A stretch of DNA of 9,028 bases from JAWXUU01 sp044426085. GTDB lineage: Bacteria; Bacillota; Clostridia; Christensenellales; CAMQZB01. This document shows positions 1 to 7,900 of this stretch, one piece after another. The DNA lies in the NCBI GenBank assembly GCA_044426085.1, contig JAWXUU010000027.1:1-9028 (forward strand), in the 5' to 3' direction. Under the pieces are notes generated by a model. That model saw only the letters and a program-made list of their open reading frames with translations. It ran no database searches and was not told the origin of the DNA. Every line of letters starts with the position of its first letter. Position 1 is the first letter of the stretch. A program made the translations under genes and the position numbers.

Positions 1-235
1 ATATATAATTATTTGCGGTTTTACCTGAACGCGGGTCGATGTGGGCATCGACCCCTACGGGGTGGGGTCGCACGTTTTTATATATAATTATTTGCGGTTT
101 TGCCCGAACGCGGGTCGATGTGGGCATCGACCCCTACGGGGTGGGGTCGCACGTTTTTATATATAATTATTTGCGGTTTTGCCTGAACGCGGGTCGATGT
201 GGGCATCGACCCCTACGGGGGTCGCACGTTTTTTT
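1..235 (+). repeat. 79-bp tandem repeat, three copies (first may continue off the left edge)
   Basis: Three head-to-tail copies begin at 1, 80 and 159. Each has an AT-rich half (ATATATAATTATTTGCGGTT) followed by a GC-rich half holding the hairpin repeat at 33-61, 112-140 and 191-219, then GGGGTCGCACG. Copies one and two differ at only a few positions (for example ACCTGAAC against GCCCGAAC). Copy three lacks about 4 bp after the hairpin. The array starts at the first base of the window, so more copies may lie to the left. Open frames across it only translate the repeat and are not genes. Confidence 0.93.
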
Positions 236-293
236 GGATAATTATTGCATTCCTGCACGTTTGCGGGCGAACACATGGGTTCGCCCCTACGGG
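33..293 (+). repeat. Left cluster of palindromic hairpin repeats, four copies
   Basis: Each 29-base copy is a perfect stem followed by the constant tail CTACGGG. Copies at 33-61, 112-140 and 191-219 have arms GGGTCGATG and CATCGACCC around a TGGG loop. The copy at 265-293 has arms GGGCGAAC and GTTCGCCC around an ACATGG loop. All are in the same orientation as the five copies at 8672-8966. The two types have different stem sequences but keep pairing, loop region and tail. This resembles REP-like intergenic palindromes; no encoded protein is implied. Confidence 0.93.
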
Positions 294-317
294 GATTGTG
301 CGCGGGGGGGAAAGGGG

Positions 318-348
318 AAAAACGAAGGGCACGGTTTCCCGTGCCCTT
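318..348 (-). terminator. Rho-independent terminator of the 1061-residue lipoprotein gene
   Basis: Read on the minus strand, a 10-bp stem AAGGGCACGG/CCGTGCCCTT closes a GAAA tetraloop and is followed after CG by five T. It starts 67 bases past the stop codon. The core GGGCACGGTTTCCCGTGCCC (plus strand, 327-346) is identical to the terminator core of the other lipoprotein gene at 4855-4874. A weaker AT hairpin (357-363 with 367-373) sits between the stop codon and this terminator, so a proximal hairpin plus terminator is found behind both genes. Confidence 0.85.
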
Positions 349-398
349 GGAATGGGTATATTCAAGGAATATATTCCATTCTTATGTTTTTATTGAGT

Positions 399-413
399 CT
401 AATAAACTATTGA
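399..413. repeat. 3' copy of a 15-bp inverted repeat bracketing the 1061-residue lipoprotein gene
   Basis: CTAATAAACTATTGA on the plus strand is the inverted match (14 of 15 bases) of 3621-3635, which lies in the 5' leader of the same gene. The motif ends two bases from the stop codon at 416. In the mRNA the two copies are complementary, with one C-A mismatch. The other lipoprotein gene has an equivalent pair at 4909-4921 and 8147-8159. Confidence 0.7.
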
Positions 414-415
414 GT

Positions 416-3400
416 TTAGCCAGCTACATCTGCACTTACAGTAATCACTTTAGAGATAGTTTCTGTACCCAAGTATGCATATGCACCTGTGTAAGTAACT
501 GTCGCAGATACAGTAATAGTATCATCTGCAACCAAAGTTCCAGTGAATGAGTACGTACCAGCAGTAGTATTATTTTCAGTGAATACAAGACGAGTGTTTG
601 AACTTGCAATAGAATAAGCAACTGTGTAGTTAGTAGCAGCAAGATCGTCTGAGCCAATAGCAACTTCAACTCCTCCTACTACACTTTCAGATGCAGTAGT
701 CATCGCAGTGATTGTAACTACATTTGACAAATCTTCTTTGTCATCACAAATTGCATCGATTCTGTCTTGAGTATCTTCGATGATGTCTTCGAACATATCA
801 GCGATTGCTGCGTCCAAACCATTCTTTTCAACTTGTTTCCAGAATGTAGAACCATCATCCAAAGCTTGGTATGCAACATATGCATCGATATAAGCATAAA
901 CGTCTGCAAGGTTAGCAGCAACTTGAGTTGAAACATTATCACTTTCAGTTCCATAAGTATCATCAGTAACGAATTCAGCCAATGTAGCCCATGAAGTTCC
1001 GTTCAAAGTTCCAGCAGTAGCATATGCAGCAACATCATATGGAACTATTGTTTTATTAGTCGTATCGATAACTGTTGTACCAAGAAGTACATCCATGATT
1101 TCTTCATAGTATGTGCCAGATGATTCAATTTCATTGTAGATGTCAGTGTATTCATCAGTTGAGATTACATATTGAAGAAGATCAATTTTGTATGCGTCAA
1201 CTTCTGCTTGAACTGCCAATGCGATTTGCATCATAGTTTCAGTTGCAGCGATTTCGCCAGCTACGAATAGGTCTGGAGTGTTGTAGACAACTTCACCAGT
1301 CACAACATTTGTATATGCGAACAATGCATTTGAAAGTGTTTCAGAGATGTTGTTAACATGTGTAACTGTACCATTATTAGAAACATATGTTTTAGTGCCA
1401 CCAGTAGTATCATAGTACCATCCACCTGTATCATAATATACAGCGTACACAGCACCACCATTTGATATAGTTACATATGAATATTCATAATCAGTATCAG
1501 TTGGGTCACCATTTGGAACAACTGCTGAAGCCAATTCTTCGTTGTCGAAGCTGTAGCCTAGAAGTGCGTACATAGCCATGTATGTTGCAGCAAGGTCTTC
1601 TTGATCAGCATTGTTGATGTATGTTTCTTCAAATCCGTATGCTTCGATAAGAGCGATGTATGCATCCCATCTAGCGATGATTTTGTCGATTGCTTGACAA
1701 GCATCAGCATAACCGTCATCTAGGTCTTGGCTAGCAAGGAAAGAAATTCCTGAAAGCTTTTGTGCTGCAGTAGTTTGGATATCACACAAATCAGTTGCAC
1801 TGCCATAAATTTCAAGGTCAGCTTGGTAAGAAATCAAAGATTCATATGCTTCGATAAGATCATCATAATCATCTTGCAAATCATCGATATCGTCTTGTTT
1901 GATTGCTTGAGTATCAACTACTGTGAAGTATGAGCCATCAGTACCATCAGTGCCATAGAACAATTCTACCAAGTATTTAACATACTCAGTTACATATTCA
2001 TCATAAACTGCGTTTACAACGAATTTAGACGCAGCAGCAGCAACATCTTCGTTGTAGTATCCGAAGCTTACTTCGTAAGTTTCGTCATCAGTATCGTATG
2101 AAGCAGTGAATTTGATAAGATTTTCATTTGTAGTATATCCTGAAGAAACGATTTTGTAGTATGTGTTAGCTTCATTATCAGTGAAATCTGTTGTATCATT
2201 ATTAGCTGAATCCATCGCTTTAGTTGAGAATGTTGCATTGCTGTATGCAGAAAGACCATCAAGTGATGTCAAAACATAAAGAAGGTCTGAACCATATTCG
2301 TTAGCTGTGTTATCAATGTTCAAAAGAAGTTCGCAAAGAACTGTCAATGCTGCATCTTTCTTAGTTGTTGTTGATGCTGTCATGTAAGCTTCGATTGCAT
2401 CTTCAACTTGATCGATAAGGTCATCTCTTTCCATGTTGTAGATAGCTTTTTCGATATCGTCTTCAGTAACTGCTTTTGTAGTTGTCAAGTAGTATGATAC
2501 TACATTTGATGAAGTGTACAATTTAACGTCTGCTCTGTCAGCCCAATTAGTTGAGTATTCAACTTCAGCCATAACTTTTTGACCGTCGTTCAAAGTTTCG
2601 TAGTAAGCAATTGTTTCAACTGAATATTCTGTTGTGTAAACACCAGCGTCAGCAGCAGCCATTTGTCTTAGTGCGTTAACTTTTGCAACTTCTTCTTCTG
2701 TAAGAATGTATCTAGTACCTTCAGTTACAGTTACGTAGTAGTTATCAAGAACGATTTCGTCAGCTTCAACTTCTTCATCATCATCGTTGTAGATAGTGAT
2801 TGCAAGAGTGTATGCGCCAGCAACTGTTCCGTCACAAATTGTTACGTTTGTTGTTGCAGAATAGTCGTCGTCTGAAGCACCTTCCAAAACACCATTGTTT
2901 GTTACTGATTTGTCAACGAAGAACATGTCGTCATTGATTTGGTATGCATCGTCAGATGTTTCCAATTTCAAAGCAGCTTTAGCAACTGTGTAAGTTTTTG
3001 TGAATGTGTATTCTTCTTCAACTTCGCCTGGAGCGTAGTAGCCATATTCGTCATCTTTGTCGTGTTCAACTTCGATTGTGTATGTTACTGTGTATACACC
3101 AGCGCCAGCAACTGTGTAGTAAATTTTTGAATCTGAACCATTCCAGTTTACTGTTTTGCTGTCGTTGTCTGAAGCAGCTGTGTTCAACAAGTTTGATGAA
3201 GAGATTGAATCTCCGTCGATTGTTTGACCAACGAGAACTGCTTTGATTGAGAATTCGTAAGCATCTTGATAGATATTGTCTGAGTCGATTTTAACACCGA
3301 AAGTCATGTTATCTTTATCATAGCCACTATCGTATACGTCGTATACCAAAGAATCAAAGTCTGGGAATGTGATGCCATATTCAGCAAGTTTAGCTTCTGT

Positions 3401-3601
3401 TGAATCAACAACAACTGTTGGCGCTTCCGTTGCAGGAGCGTCAGTCGCTGGTGTTTCTGTTGCAGGAGCCACTGTTGGAGCAGCTGTCACAACTGGTGCA
3501 ACTGTTGGATCAACAGTTTCAGTGTTACAAGCAGCCATTGTCAACACCATTGCGATCACCAAGATCACAGCAAGTGCAGAACGTAGTACTCTGTTTTTCA
3601 T
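416..3601 (-). CDS. Large acidic surface lipoprotein of unknown function (1061 aa)
   Basis: This is probably exported by Sec, lipidated and held on the outer face of the membrane. Residues 1-25 form a lipoprotein signal peptide: basic start (K2, R4, R7), hydrophobic core about 9-22, then MAAC with Cys25 as the lipid site. Residues 26-66 are a Thr/Pro/Ala linker of TxAP-type repeats, a typical wall-spanning spacer. Residues about 67-300 look beta-rich and Ig-like, with strand-like stretches such as VYTVTYTIEVE. About 300-960 is mainly helical, acidic and Ala/Tyr/Asp-rich, with one YxxLxxxQK motif (YETLNDGQK, 334-342). About 960-1061 looks like a C-terminal beta-sandwich ending in VITVSADVAG. 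There is no LPXTG anchor and no enzyme motif I recognise. AGGAGG (3608-3613) lies six bases before the ATG and fixes the start. The N-terminus equals that of the paralogue at 4920-8129. Function is unknown; adhesin, binding protein or structural surface protein are guesses. Confidence 0.9.
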   Translation of the reverse strand: MKNRVLRSALAVILVIAMVLTMAACNTETVDPTVAPVVTAAPTVAPATETPATDAPATEAPTVVVDSTEAKLAEYGITFPDFDSLVYDVYDSGYDKDNMTFGVKIDSDNIYQDAYEFSIKAVLVGQTIDGDSISSSNLLNTAASDNDSKTVNWNGSDSKIYYTVAGAGVYTVTYTIEVEHDKDDEYGYYAPGEVEEEYTFTKTYTVAKAALKLETSDDAYQINDDMFFVDKSVTNNGVLEGASDDDYSATTNVTICDGTVAGAYTLAITIYNDDDEEVEADEIVLDNYYVTVTEGTRYILTEEEVAKVNALRQMAAADAGVYTTEYSVETIAYYETLNDGQKVMAEVEYSTNWADRADVKLYTSSNVVSYYLTTTKAVTEDDIEKAIYNMERDDLIDQVEDAIEAYMTASTTTKKDAALTVLCELLLNIDNTANEYGSDLLYVLTSLDGLSAYSNATFSTKAMDSANNDTTDFTDNEANTYYKIVSSGYTTNENLIKFTASYDTDDETYEVSFGYYNEDVAAAASKFVVNAVYDEYVTEYVKYLVELFYGTDGTDGSYFTVVDTQAIKQDDIDDLQDDYDDLIEAYESLISYQADLEIYGSATDLCDIQTTAAQKLSGISFLASQDLDDGYADACQAIDKIIARWDAYIALIEAYGFEETYINNADQEDLAATYMAMYALLGYSFDNEELASAVVPNGDPTDTDYEYSYVTISNGGAVYAVYYDTGGWYYDTTGGTKTYVSNNGTVTHVNNISETLSNALFAYTNVVTGEVVYNTPDLFVAGEIAATETMMQIALAVQAEVDAYKIDLLQYVISTDEYTDIYNEIESSGTYYEEIMDVLLGTTVIDTTNKTIVPYDVAAYATAGTLNGTSWATLAEFVTDDTYGTESDNVSTQVAANLADVYAYIDAYVAYQALDDGSTFWKQVEKNGLDAAIADMFEDIIEDTQDRIDAICDDKEDLSNVVTITAMTTASESVVGGVEVAIGSDDLAATNYTVAYSIASSNTRLVFTENNTTAGTYSFTGTLVADDTITVSATVTYTGAYAYLGTETISKVITVSADVAG

Positions 3602-3639
3602 AAACTACCTCCTAAAAAAATCAATAGTTTGTTAGTTTT
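3524..3639 (-). repeat. Shared leader, RBS and signal-peptide cassette (copy 1)
   Basis: This 116-bp segment matches 8052-8167 at 112 positions with no gaps. It covers about 38 bases of leader, the AGGAGG site, the ATG and codons 1-25 of the lipoprotein. The match stops just after the Cys25 codon on the coding side. The 35 bases 3601-3635 are identical in both copies. The sharp edge at the lipidation site suggests recent duplication or gene conversion of the expression and export module, with the mature proteins left divergent. Confidence 0.95.
3621..3635. repeat. 5' copy of the inverted repeat bracketing the 1061-residue lipoprotein gene
   Basis: TCAATAGTTTGTTAG on the plus strand is the inverted partner of 399-413. 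It lies seven bases upstream of the Shine-Dalgarno sequence, inside the conserved leader, so the bracketed segment contains the ribosome-binding site and the whole coding region but not the promoter. Confidence 0.7.
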
Positions 3640-3745
3640 TTTCATTATTTTATCATAGGACTTTCCTTAGCCAATCGTTTCCCAAGACCCACGTGTGCAG
3701 TGTGGAGGTCGGAAAAAAAAGACACCTCTTCCCTATAACAATAAA

Positions 3746-3774
3746 AATATATCACATTATATCACAAATTGCAA
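3746..3774 (-). promoter_or_regulatory. SigA-type promoter with extended -10 for the 1061-residue lipoprotein
   Basis: On the minus strand, TTGCAA (3769-3774), a 17-base spacer, and TATATT (3746-3751) preceded by TGA give an extended -10. The same layout is found upstream of the paralogue. Upstream of the -35 is an A/T-tract region, like an UP element, that is also conserved between the two genes. The predicted start near 3739 gives a leader of about 138 bases. A second -10-like TATAAT with its own TG lies at 3756-3761 and could be an alternative. I recognise no riboswitch in the leader. Confidence 0.6.
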
Positions 3775-3841
3775 GGCTTTTGTGCAATTTTTTATACTTT
3801 TTGTATAATTTTTCCTATTTTTTTTCATTTTTCGGGGTTTT

Positions 3842-4210
3842 TCATAAATTACACTTCAATATATCCTTGATTTCTTCTTCTATCATGGAAACCGCCACAT
3901 CAAATTCGTATTGAATCACGGCGTTATCAATCCGCAAAACCCTCACCCCTTTTGATTCCAAAAAAACTGTTCTCCGCGCATCGTAGGCTTCCTTTTCTTC
4001 GTCGTGATGATGCACACCATCAATTTCAATCGCCAATTGTAATTTTATGCAATAAAAATCAACAATAAAACCGCCAATAACATGTTGCCTGCGAAACTTC
4101 CAATCGGAATCTTTCAAATAGTATCGCCATATTAACGATTCGAAAAATGTCTGATGCTTGCGCAAATACCTGCTCCGCTCTTTTGATATATTACTATTTT
4201 CGTATGACAT
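3842..4210 (-). CDS. DUF559 / Vsr-like putative endonuclease (122 aa)
   Basis: This is a complete DUF559-family protein, related to very-short-patch-repair endonucleases and predicted to have a restriction-endonuclease (PD-(D/E)XK-like) fold. Family landmarks in order: FESLIWRYYL with Glu24 and Trp28; KFRRQHVIGGFIVDFYC (38-54) with Asp51; AIEIDGVHH (60-68) with Glu62 and Asp64; DARR (77-80); and GVRVLRID (88-95). Asp51, Glu62 and Asp64 are the likely metal-binding acids. Length is normal for the family. An AAGGGGA Shine-Dalgarno (4217-4223) six bases upstream supports the start. It has its own near-perfect promoter at 4236-4264 and no methylase, MutL or restriction partner nearby. The biological substrate is unknown, as for most of the family; DNA repair or mobile-element cargo are both possible. 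The family call is confident, the activity is inferred. Confidence 0.9.
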   Translation of the reverse strand: MSYENSNISKERSRYLRKHQTFFESLIWRYYLKDSDWKFRRQHVIGGFIVDFYCIKLQLAIEIDGVHHHDEEKEAYDARRTVFLESKGVRVLRIDNAVIQYEFDVAVSMIEEEIKDILKCNL

Positions 4211-4235
4211 GCGATTTCCCCTTGCTTTTTATTAC

Positions 4236-4264
4236 ATTATATCGCACGCAGTGGTGGTTGTCAA
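4236..4264 (-). promoter_or_regulatory. Consensus SigA promoter of the DUF559 gene
   Basis: On the minus strand, TTGACA (4259-4264) and TATAAT (4236-4241) are separated by exactly 17 bases, a perfect match to the SigA/sigma-70 consensus in both boxes and spacing. The predicted start is near 4229, giving a leader of about 20 bases that contains the AAGGGGA ribosome-binding site. Confidence 0.85.
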
Positions 4265-4282
4265 TGGTTTTTTGTGGGGGGG

Positions 4283-4302
4283 GTTGTATGGCTATTGTGG
4301 GA
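4283..4302 (+). repeat. 20-bp direct repeat, copy 1 (copy 2 at 4632-4651)
   Basis: GTTGTATGGCTATTGTGGGA occurs here and, without mismatch, at 4632-4651 just after the central hairpin of the large palindrome. The copies are 349 bp apart. This may be a trace of insertion or duplication in the intergenic region. Confidence 0.85.
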
Positions 4303-4437
4303 GCTGGCTTGCGACGTGGGGAGCAATTTCTGGGTCACGCGCCCCCTTGCGAAGCACCCTGGTGGGGGAGCTGGCTTGCGACGTGGGGGGGCAATTTCGA
4401 GGACACGCGCCCCCAGTGGGGGAGCTGTCTTGCTACG
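4300..4437 (+). repeat. Degenerate tandem repeat of a GGAGCTGGCTTGCGACG unit
   Basis: Units begin at 4300, 4367 and 4421 with GGAGCTGGCTTGCGACG, the same again, and GGAGCTGTCTTGCTACG. The first two continue with a GTGGGG tract, GCAATTTC and CACGCGCCCCC. Units are 67 and 54 bp; the third runs into the left arm of the large palindrome. Reading frames over this stretch are repeat translations, not genes. Confidence 0.85.
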
Positions 4438-4593
4438 CTTGAAAACTGCTAGAACTGAAGAGAAAAACTAGCAAGACTGAAGGGGCAGGACTTTTGAGTG
4501 GGTTAGAACGTTATTGAATGATGAAAACTGTCCCACGCAGGTGGTAGCCAAAAGGAATAAATTGAAAATGTGCATAAAAATAGCCGTGAAACC

Positions 4594-4631
4594 AAAAAAG
4601 CCGTGTAACAAGTGGTTCACGGCTTTTTTTT
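4594..4631. terminator. Bidirectional terminator-like hairpin at the palindrome centre
   Basis: GCCGTG (4600-4605) pairs with CACGGC (4618-4623), extended by AAC/GTT past a bulged T. Six A precede the stem and eight T follow it, so it reads as a terminator on both strands. An upstream segment, 4582-4593, can instead pair with 4614-4624, giving two mutually exclusive folds on the plus-strand transcript. No gene directly feeds it from the left. Confidence 0.65.
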
Positions 4632-4651
4632 GTTGTATGGCTATTGTGGGA
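4632..4651 (+). repeat. 20-bp direct repeat, copy 2
   Basis: Exact copy of 4283-4302, located in the right half of the palindromic element next to the central hairpin. The corresponding left-half sequence is not its complement, so this copy interrupts the symmetry. Confidence 0.85.
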
Positions 4652-4847
4652 TACGGTTTTTTATTCATTCATTATGTTTGCCACCTGCGGTAAAGCAGGG
4701 TTTAGCATTCAATTGCGTTTTAACCCACTTTGTTGTCCTGCCCCCTCAGTCTTGCTAGTGGTGGGTTTTGTTCTAGCGTTTTTTTCGACGTAGCAAGACA
4801 GCTCCCCCACTGGGGGCGCGGTTTTGGGGGGCGCGGTTTTTGGGGAT

Positions 4848-4874
4848 AAAAAAAGGGCACGGTTTCCCGTGCCC
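4848..4874 (-). terminator. Rho-independent terminator of the 1069-residue lipoprotein gene
   Basis: On the minus strand an 8-bp GC stem (GGGCACGG/CCGTGCCC) with a GAAA loop runs straight into seven T. The 20-base core is identical to the terminator core at 327-346 behind the other lipoprotein. It lies between the end of the gene and the right end of the palindromic element, so readthrough into that element should be low. Confidence 0.9.
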
Positions 4875-4905
4875 GATGCTAAGCTGGGCTTGGCATCTTT
4901 TTTTT
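4875..4905 (+). terminator. Terminator-like hairpin facing the lipoprotein gene
   Basis: GATGCTAAGC (4875-4884) pairs with GCTTGGCATC (4888-4897) through nine Watson-Crick pairs and one G-U, with a TGG loop and eight T after it on the plus strand. Together with 4848-4874 it forms two back-to-back terminators. It would stop plus-strand transcripts coming from the palindromic element before they run antisense into the lipoprotein gene. On the minus strand it is simply the proximal hairpin behind the stop codon. Confidence 0.7.
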
Positions 4906-4908
4906 AAT

Positions 4909-4921
4909 CAAACTATTGATT
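4909..4921. repeat. 3' copy of a 13-bp inverted repeat bracketing the 1069-residue lipoprotein gene
   Basis: CAAACTATTGATT on the plus strand is the perfect inverted match of 8147-8159 in the 5' leader. It overlaps the stop codon (4920-4922). It shares the AAACTATTGA core with the copies around the other lipoprotein gene. Confidence 0.7.
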
Positions 4922-7900
4922 AGTCAGAAGTTTTGAAAGATTCAACGTATAGGTCAACTAGATCGTCAACGTCGCAGAATTCTTCAAACGCATCGTATGC
5001 AGATTCGAAATCTTCGATATCATAAGTTGTAAGGAATGAAGTTGCGATGATTGTTTTGATTGCATCATTATAATCAGCAGCAGATGCATACTTAGTTGCA
5101 AAGTAACCAGCAGTGTTAACATCAGATACGATAGAAGCAGATACTTCATCATCAGAATATACACCTTCATTCATGATTGCAGTGATGATAGCTTCATATA
5201 GGTAATCATCAGTTGTAGCAAATGAGATTGTTGAAGAAGAATAATCATCAGCGTTATCAGCGAAGTATTCAGCAACACCAGCTTCGAATGCGTCAGCAAC
5301 GTCAGCTTTGTAATCTTCAAGATCTAGGATATAATCAATCCATGCTTGATATTCAGCAACAACGTCAGCAACAAGTCTGTCTGGAGCGTTGATGATGTCG
5401 TCCATAGCATATCTGCTTGATGGGAAGTTCATACCAGTTGTTCCATAAACAAGTTGGTTCAATCTTCCATAAACAAGAGTTTCAGTTGAATAATCTTCGA
5501 TGTTTACATAGTTGATAACTTGAAGCATAGTGTCTACGTCATCATTCATAGCTACAAGAGCGTCAAGAATTTCTTCGATTTCAAGATCTGCGCCATCATC
5601 ATAGGCAGCAGTTGCATAAATTGTTGAGATAAGAGCATCAGTACTACCACTAGCTAGTGCAGTTGCAGTGTAGTAACCATCAGATCCTTCATAAATGTTC
5701 ATCATTTGAACTTTTGCAAGAGCAGCAGCAGTAACACCTTCATCAGTAGTTTCACCACCGTCATATGTGTATTCTGTTACATCCAACAATTCTTTTTGAT
5801 CAGAAGTCAATGCGCTGTATGCTGAATATGCTTCAGCAGTCAAAGTTTTAACTTCTGTAGAGTTGATGTATGCCCAATCAGTTCCATCTTGGTAAACGAT
5901 TTTAGCACCGTTAACGATTGCTTTTGAATATGCAGCATATGCACCAGTGATAAGTTCAACAACAGAATCAACTTCTGCAGCGTCGAAAGATGATACAGCA
6001 GCTGTGTAAGTTTTGTAAGCTTCAATATAATCATCCAAAGTTGATTCTTCGATAATTTCTTGATCATCTTCGCTTAGGCTGTTCCAATATGTGTCAACAG
6101 TGTTGTAAGCTGTGATAGCAGAAGAGTTGCTTGTCATGTAATCTGAATATACAATGTAAGCATAAGTGTCATCATCTACAGTGTCGAAATAATCAGCCAT
6201 GTCTGAATCGTCAACTACATCTTTGAATGCATCAAGGATGAATTTGTCTTCAGCAGCATCTTCAGCATCTTCAAGGTAATCAAGGTATTCTTCACCTGAG
6301 AAAGCGTAAGTTGAAGTAAGTTTTTCATTACTATAGATCAAAGCTGCAATCTTTTTAACATCATCTGCATCTGAGAAATTATAAGTGAGTTTAGTAGAAG
6401 TAGTACCAGCCTTATATAGACCGTAATTCGCAGAACCAGTACCTGTTACAAGCGTTGCATCAGTCAAATCTCCAGCATTAACACCATCATAGTTAGAAAC
6501 GATATAGTCAATAACGTAAAGATCTGATGCTTTATTTCCACCAACAGTCTCAGATGTCAAGGATTTACCATTGCCACCAGTAACTAGGTTATTAGATACA
6601 TACACGCTAGTCAATTCATCTGCATATTCAACCGCTTCAGTGATATCAGCGATGATAGCAGTGATATTAGCATCTTCTTCGTTATTCAACCAAGCTTCAA
6701 CGTTTTCAGTTTCGATGTATGCGCCCAAATCAGCGATCATACCACCTTCGAAGAATGCTTGTTGAGCAGCTGAAAGTGCGTTGTATCTTGCAAGTGCAAG
6801 AACAAGTTGAGTGTCAAGGTTCATATCGTCGCCGTAGAAACCGTCTGCAACGTAGTCGTAGTCATCATCACCATCATCACCATCAGCAACATATGCAACA
6901 ACACCGTCAGTGTAACTCCACTCGCCAGCGTCTGTGTTTTCAACGAGACCGTTTGAGAAATCGATTTCACCGATAGATGTTACAACGTCACGAAGTTCGT
7001 TCCAGTCGTATTCTGAAATAACGTAGATTTCAGTTGTGTCGATTGCAACGATTTCTGTGTTGATAAGAAGTTCGTTGATATCATCAAGGTCTACTTCTTC
7101 ATAATCTGTGTCGCCATCTTTAACGATGTAAACTTCAACAGCGTATGTGCCGATTGCAGCTTCTTTTGTATAGTCGATTTCATAATACAAACCGTATCCA
7201 GAAAGTGCTGTTTCGTCAGAACCATAAGTCAAGTCGATAAGTTCTTCGAAAGTTACGATTGTGTCAATTTTTGTGTTATCAAGTGTGTTAGCACTTGTTG
7301 ATGAACCACGAGTTCCTGCAGTTCCAACTTGCAATTCGCCATCAGATTCAACAACCACGAAAGGATCGATAGAGATTGTTTTTTGTTGTTTTTCAAGTGA
7401 AGCTGTAAGAATCATTTCTGTTTCCCATTCGTCTGGGTCATCTGTGATATCCCATGCGCCGTAGTTTGCAGCAGCATCAACAATTGTGATTTCGAATTCG
7501 ATTTCGTAGTCACCAGCGATTGAATATGCAACATAAATTTCGTCTTCGTCAACGAAATACATTGTTACATTAACTGTATCGTCAGAATCGCCATCATAGA
7601 AATCTGTTACATCAACAGTAATTGTTTTGCTGTATGAGTTTGATACGCCATCAGTTGTTGATTCAGCATAAACAAGTCCTGAATCGTAGCCATCATAAAC
7701 AAGAACACCATCAACACGAACTTCGATTGAATAATCTTCGTCCATGATTAGTGATTTGCTGATGTCAAGCATTGAATAAGCATAAACGTCGCCAGTTGAT
7801 GCTGAAATTTCATCCAAGATATAATCCTTGAATGTATCTTCACCAACGTATGCTTTTGTTCCATAAGTGCCGTCAACAGTTTCCATCACGATACCGAAAG

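Larger units (their letters stand above)
4406..4820. mobile_element. 415-bp palindromic element, MITE-like, no coding capacity
   Basis: The ends 4406-4437 and 4789-4820 are perfect inverted repeats of 32 bp. Inside, 4468-4491 pairs with 4735-4758 (23 of 24), 4497-4510 with 4716-4729 (13 of 14), and 4513-4520 with 4706-4713. All have the same centre near 4613, so there are almost no indels over more than 200 bp of arm; 4536-4544 with 4681-4689 is off by one base. Each arm also holds a smaller hairpin of GTCTTGCTA and TAGCAAGAC. The centre is the terminator-like hairpin at 4594-4631. I could not find a clear target-site duplication, and there is no transposase, so a non-autonomous element or a large structured RNA are both open. 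Confidence 0.8.

Noticed and set aside
1..300. Possible CRISPR array
   Set aside because: The 79-bp units are repeated in full, with no unique spacers, and the short palindromes at irregular intervals elsewhere do not fit repeat-spacer periodicity.
39..413. Overlapping plus-strand reading frames over the left repeats
   Set aside because: They translate the 79-bp repeat and hairpins into repeated peptides such as GIDPYG and have no credible ribosome-binding site.
3369..3635. Val/Ala/Gly-rich plus-strand frame opposite the lipoprotein N-terminus, with a similar one at 7867-8163
   Set aside because: Antisense shadow of the Thr/Pro/Ala linker and signal peptide; similarity between the two frames comes from the shared cassette.
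3602..3745. Riboswitch in the long lipoprotein leader
   Set aside because: Only weak short stems were found, no known aptamer core was recognised, and the central leader is not conserved in the paralogue.
4147..4471. Plus-strand frames rich in Gly, Trp and Cys over the tandem repeat
   Set aside because: They cover the promoter of the DUF559 gene and a degenerate G-rich tandem repeat, and their content is explained by that repeat.
4468..4668. 66-codon minus-strand frame with a hydrophobic stretch, possible small membrane protein
   Set aside because: It crosses the axis of the large palindrome and its terminator hairpin; the only SD-like sequence is weak and poorly spaced, so it is best explained by the repeat.
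6719..6976. Plus-strand frame with a run of histidines resembling a metal-binding protein
   Set aside because: It is the antisense reading of the Asp/Gly-rich stretch (residues 416-430) of the lipoprotein gene.
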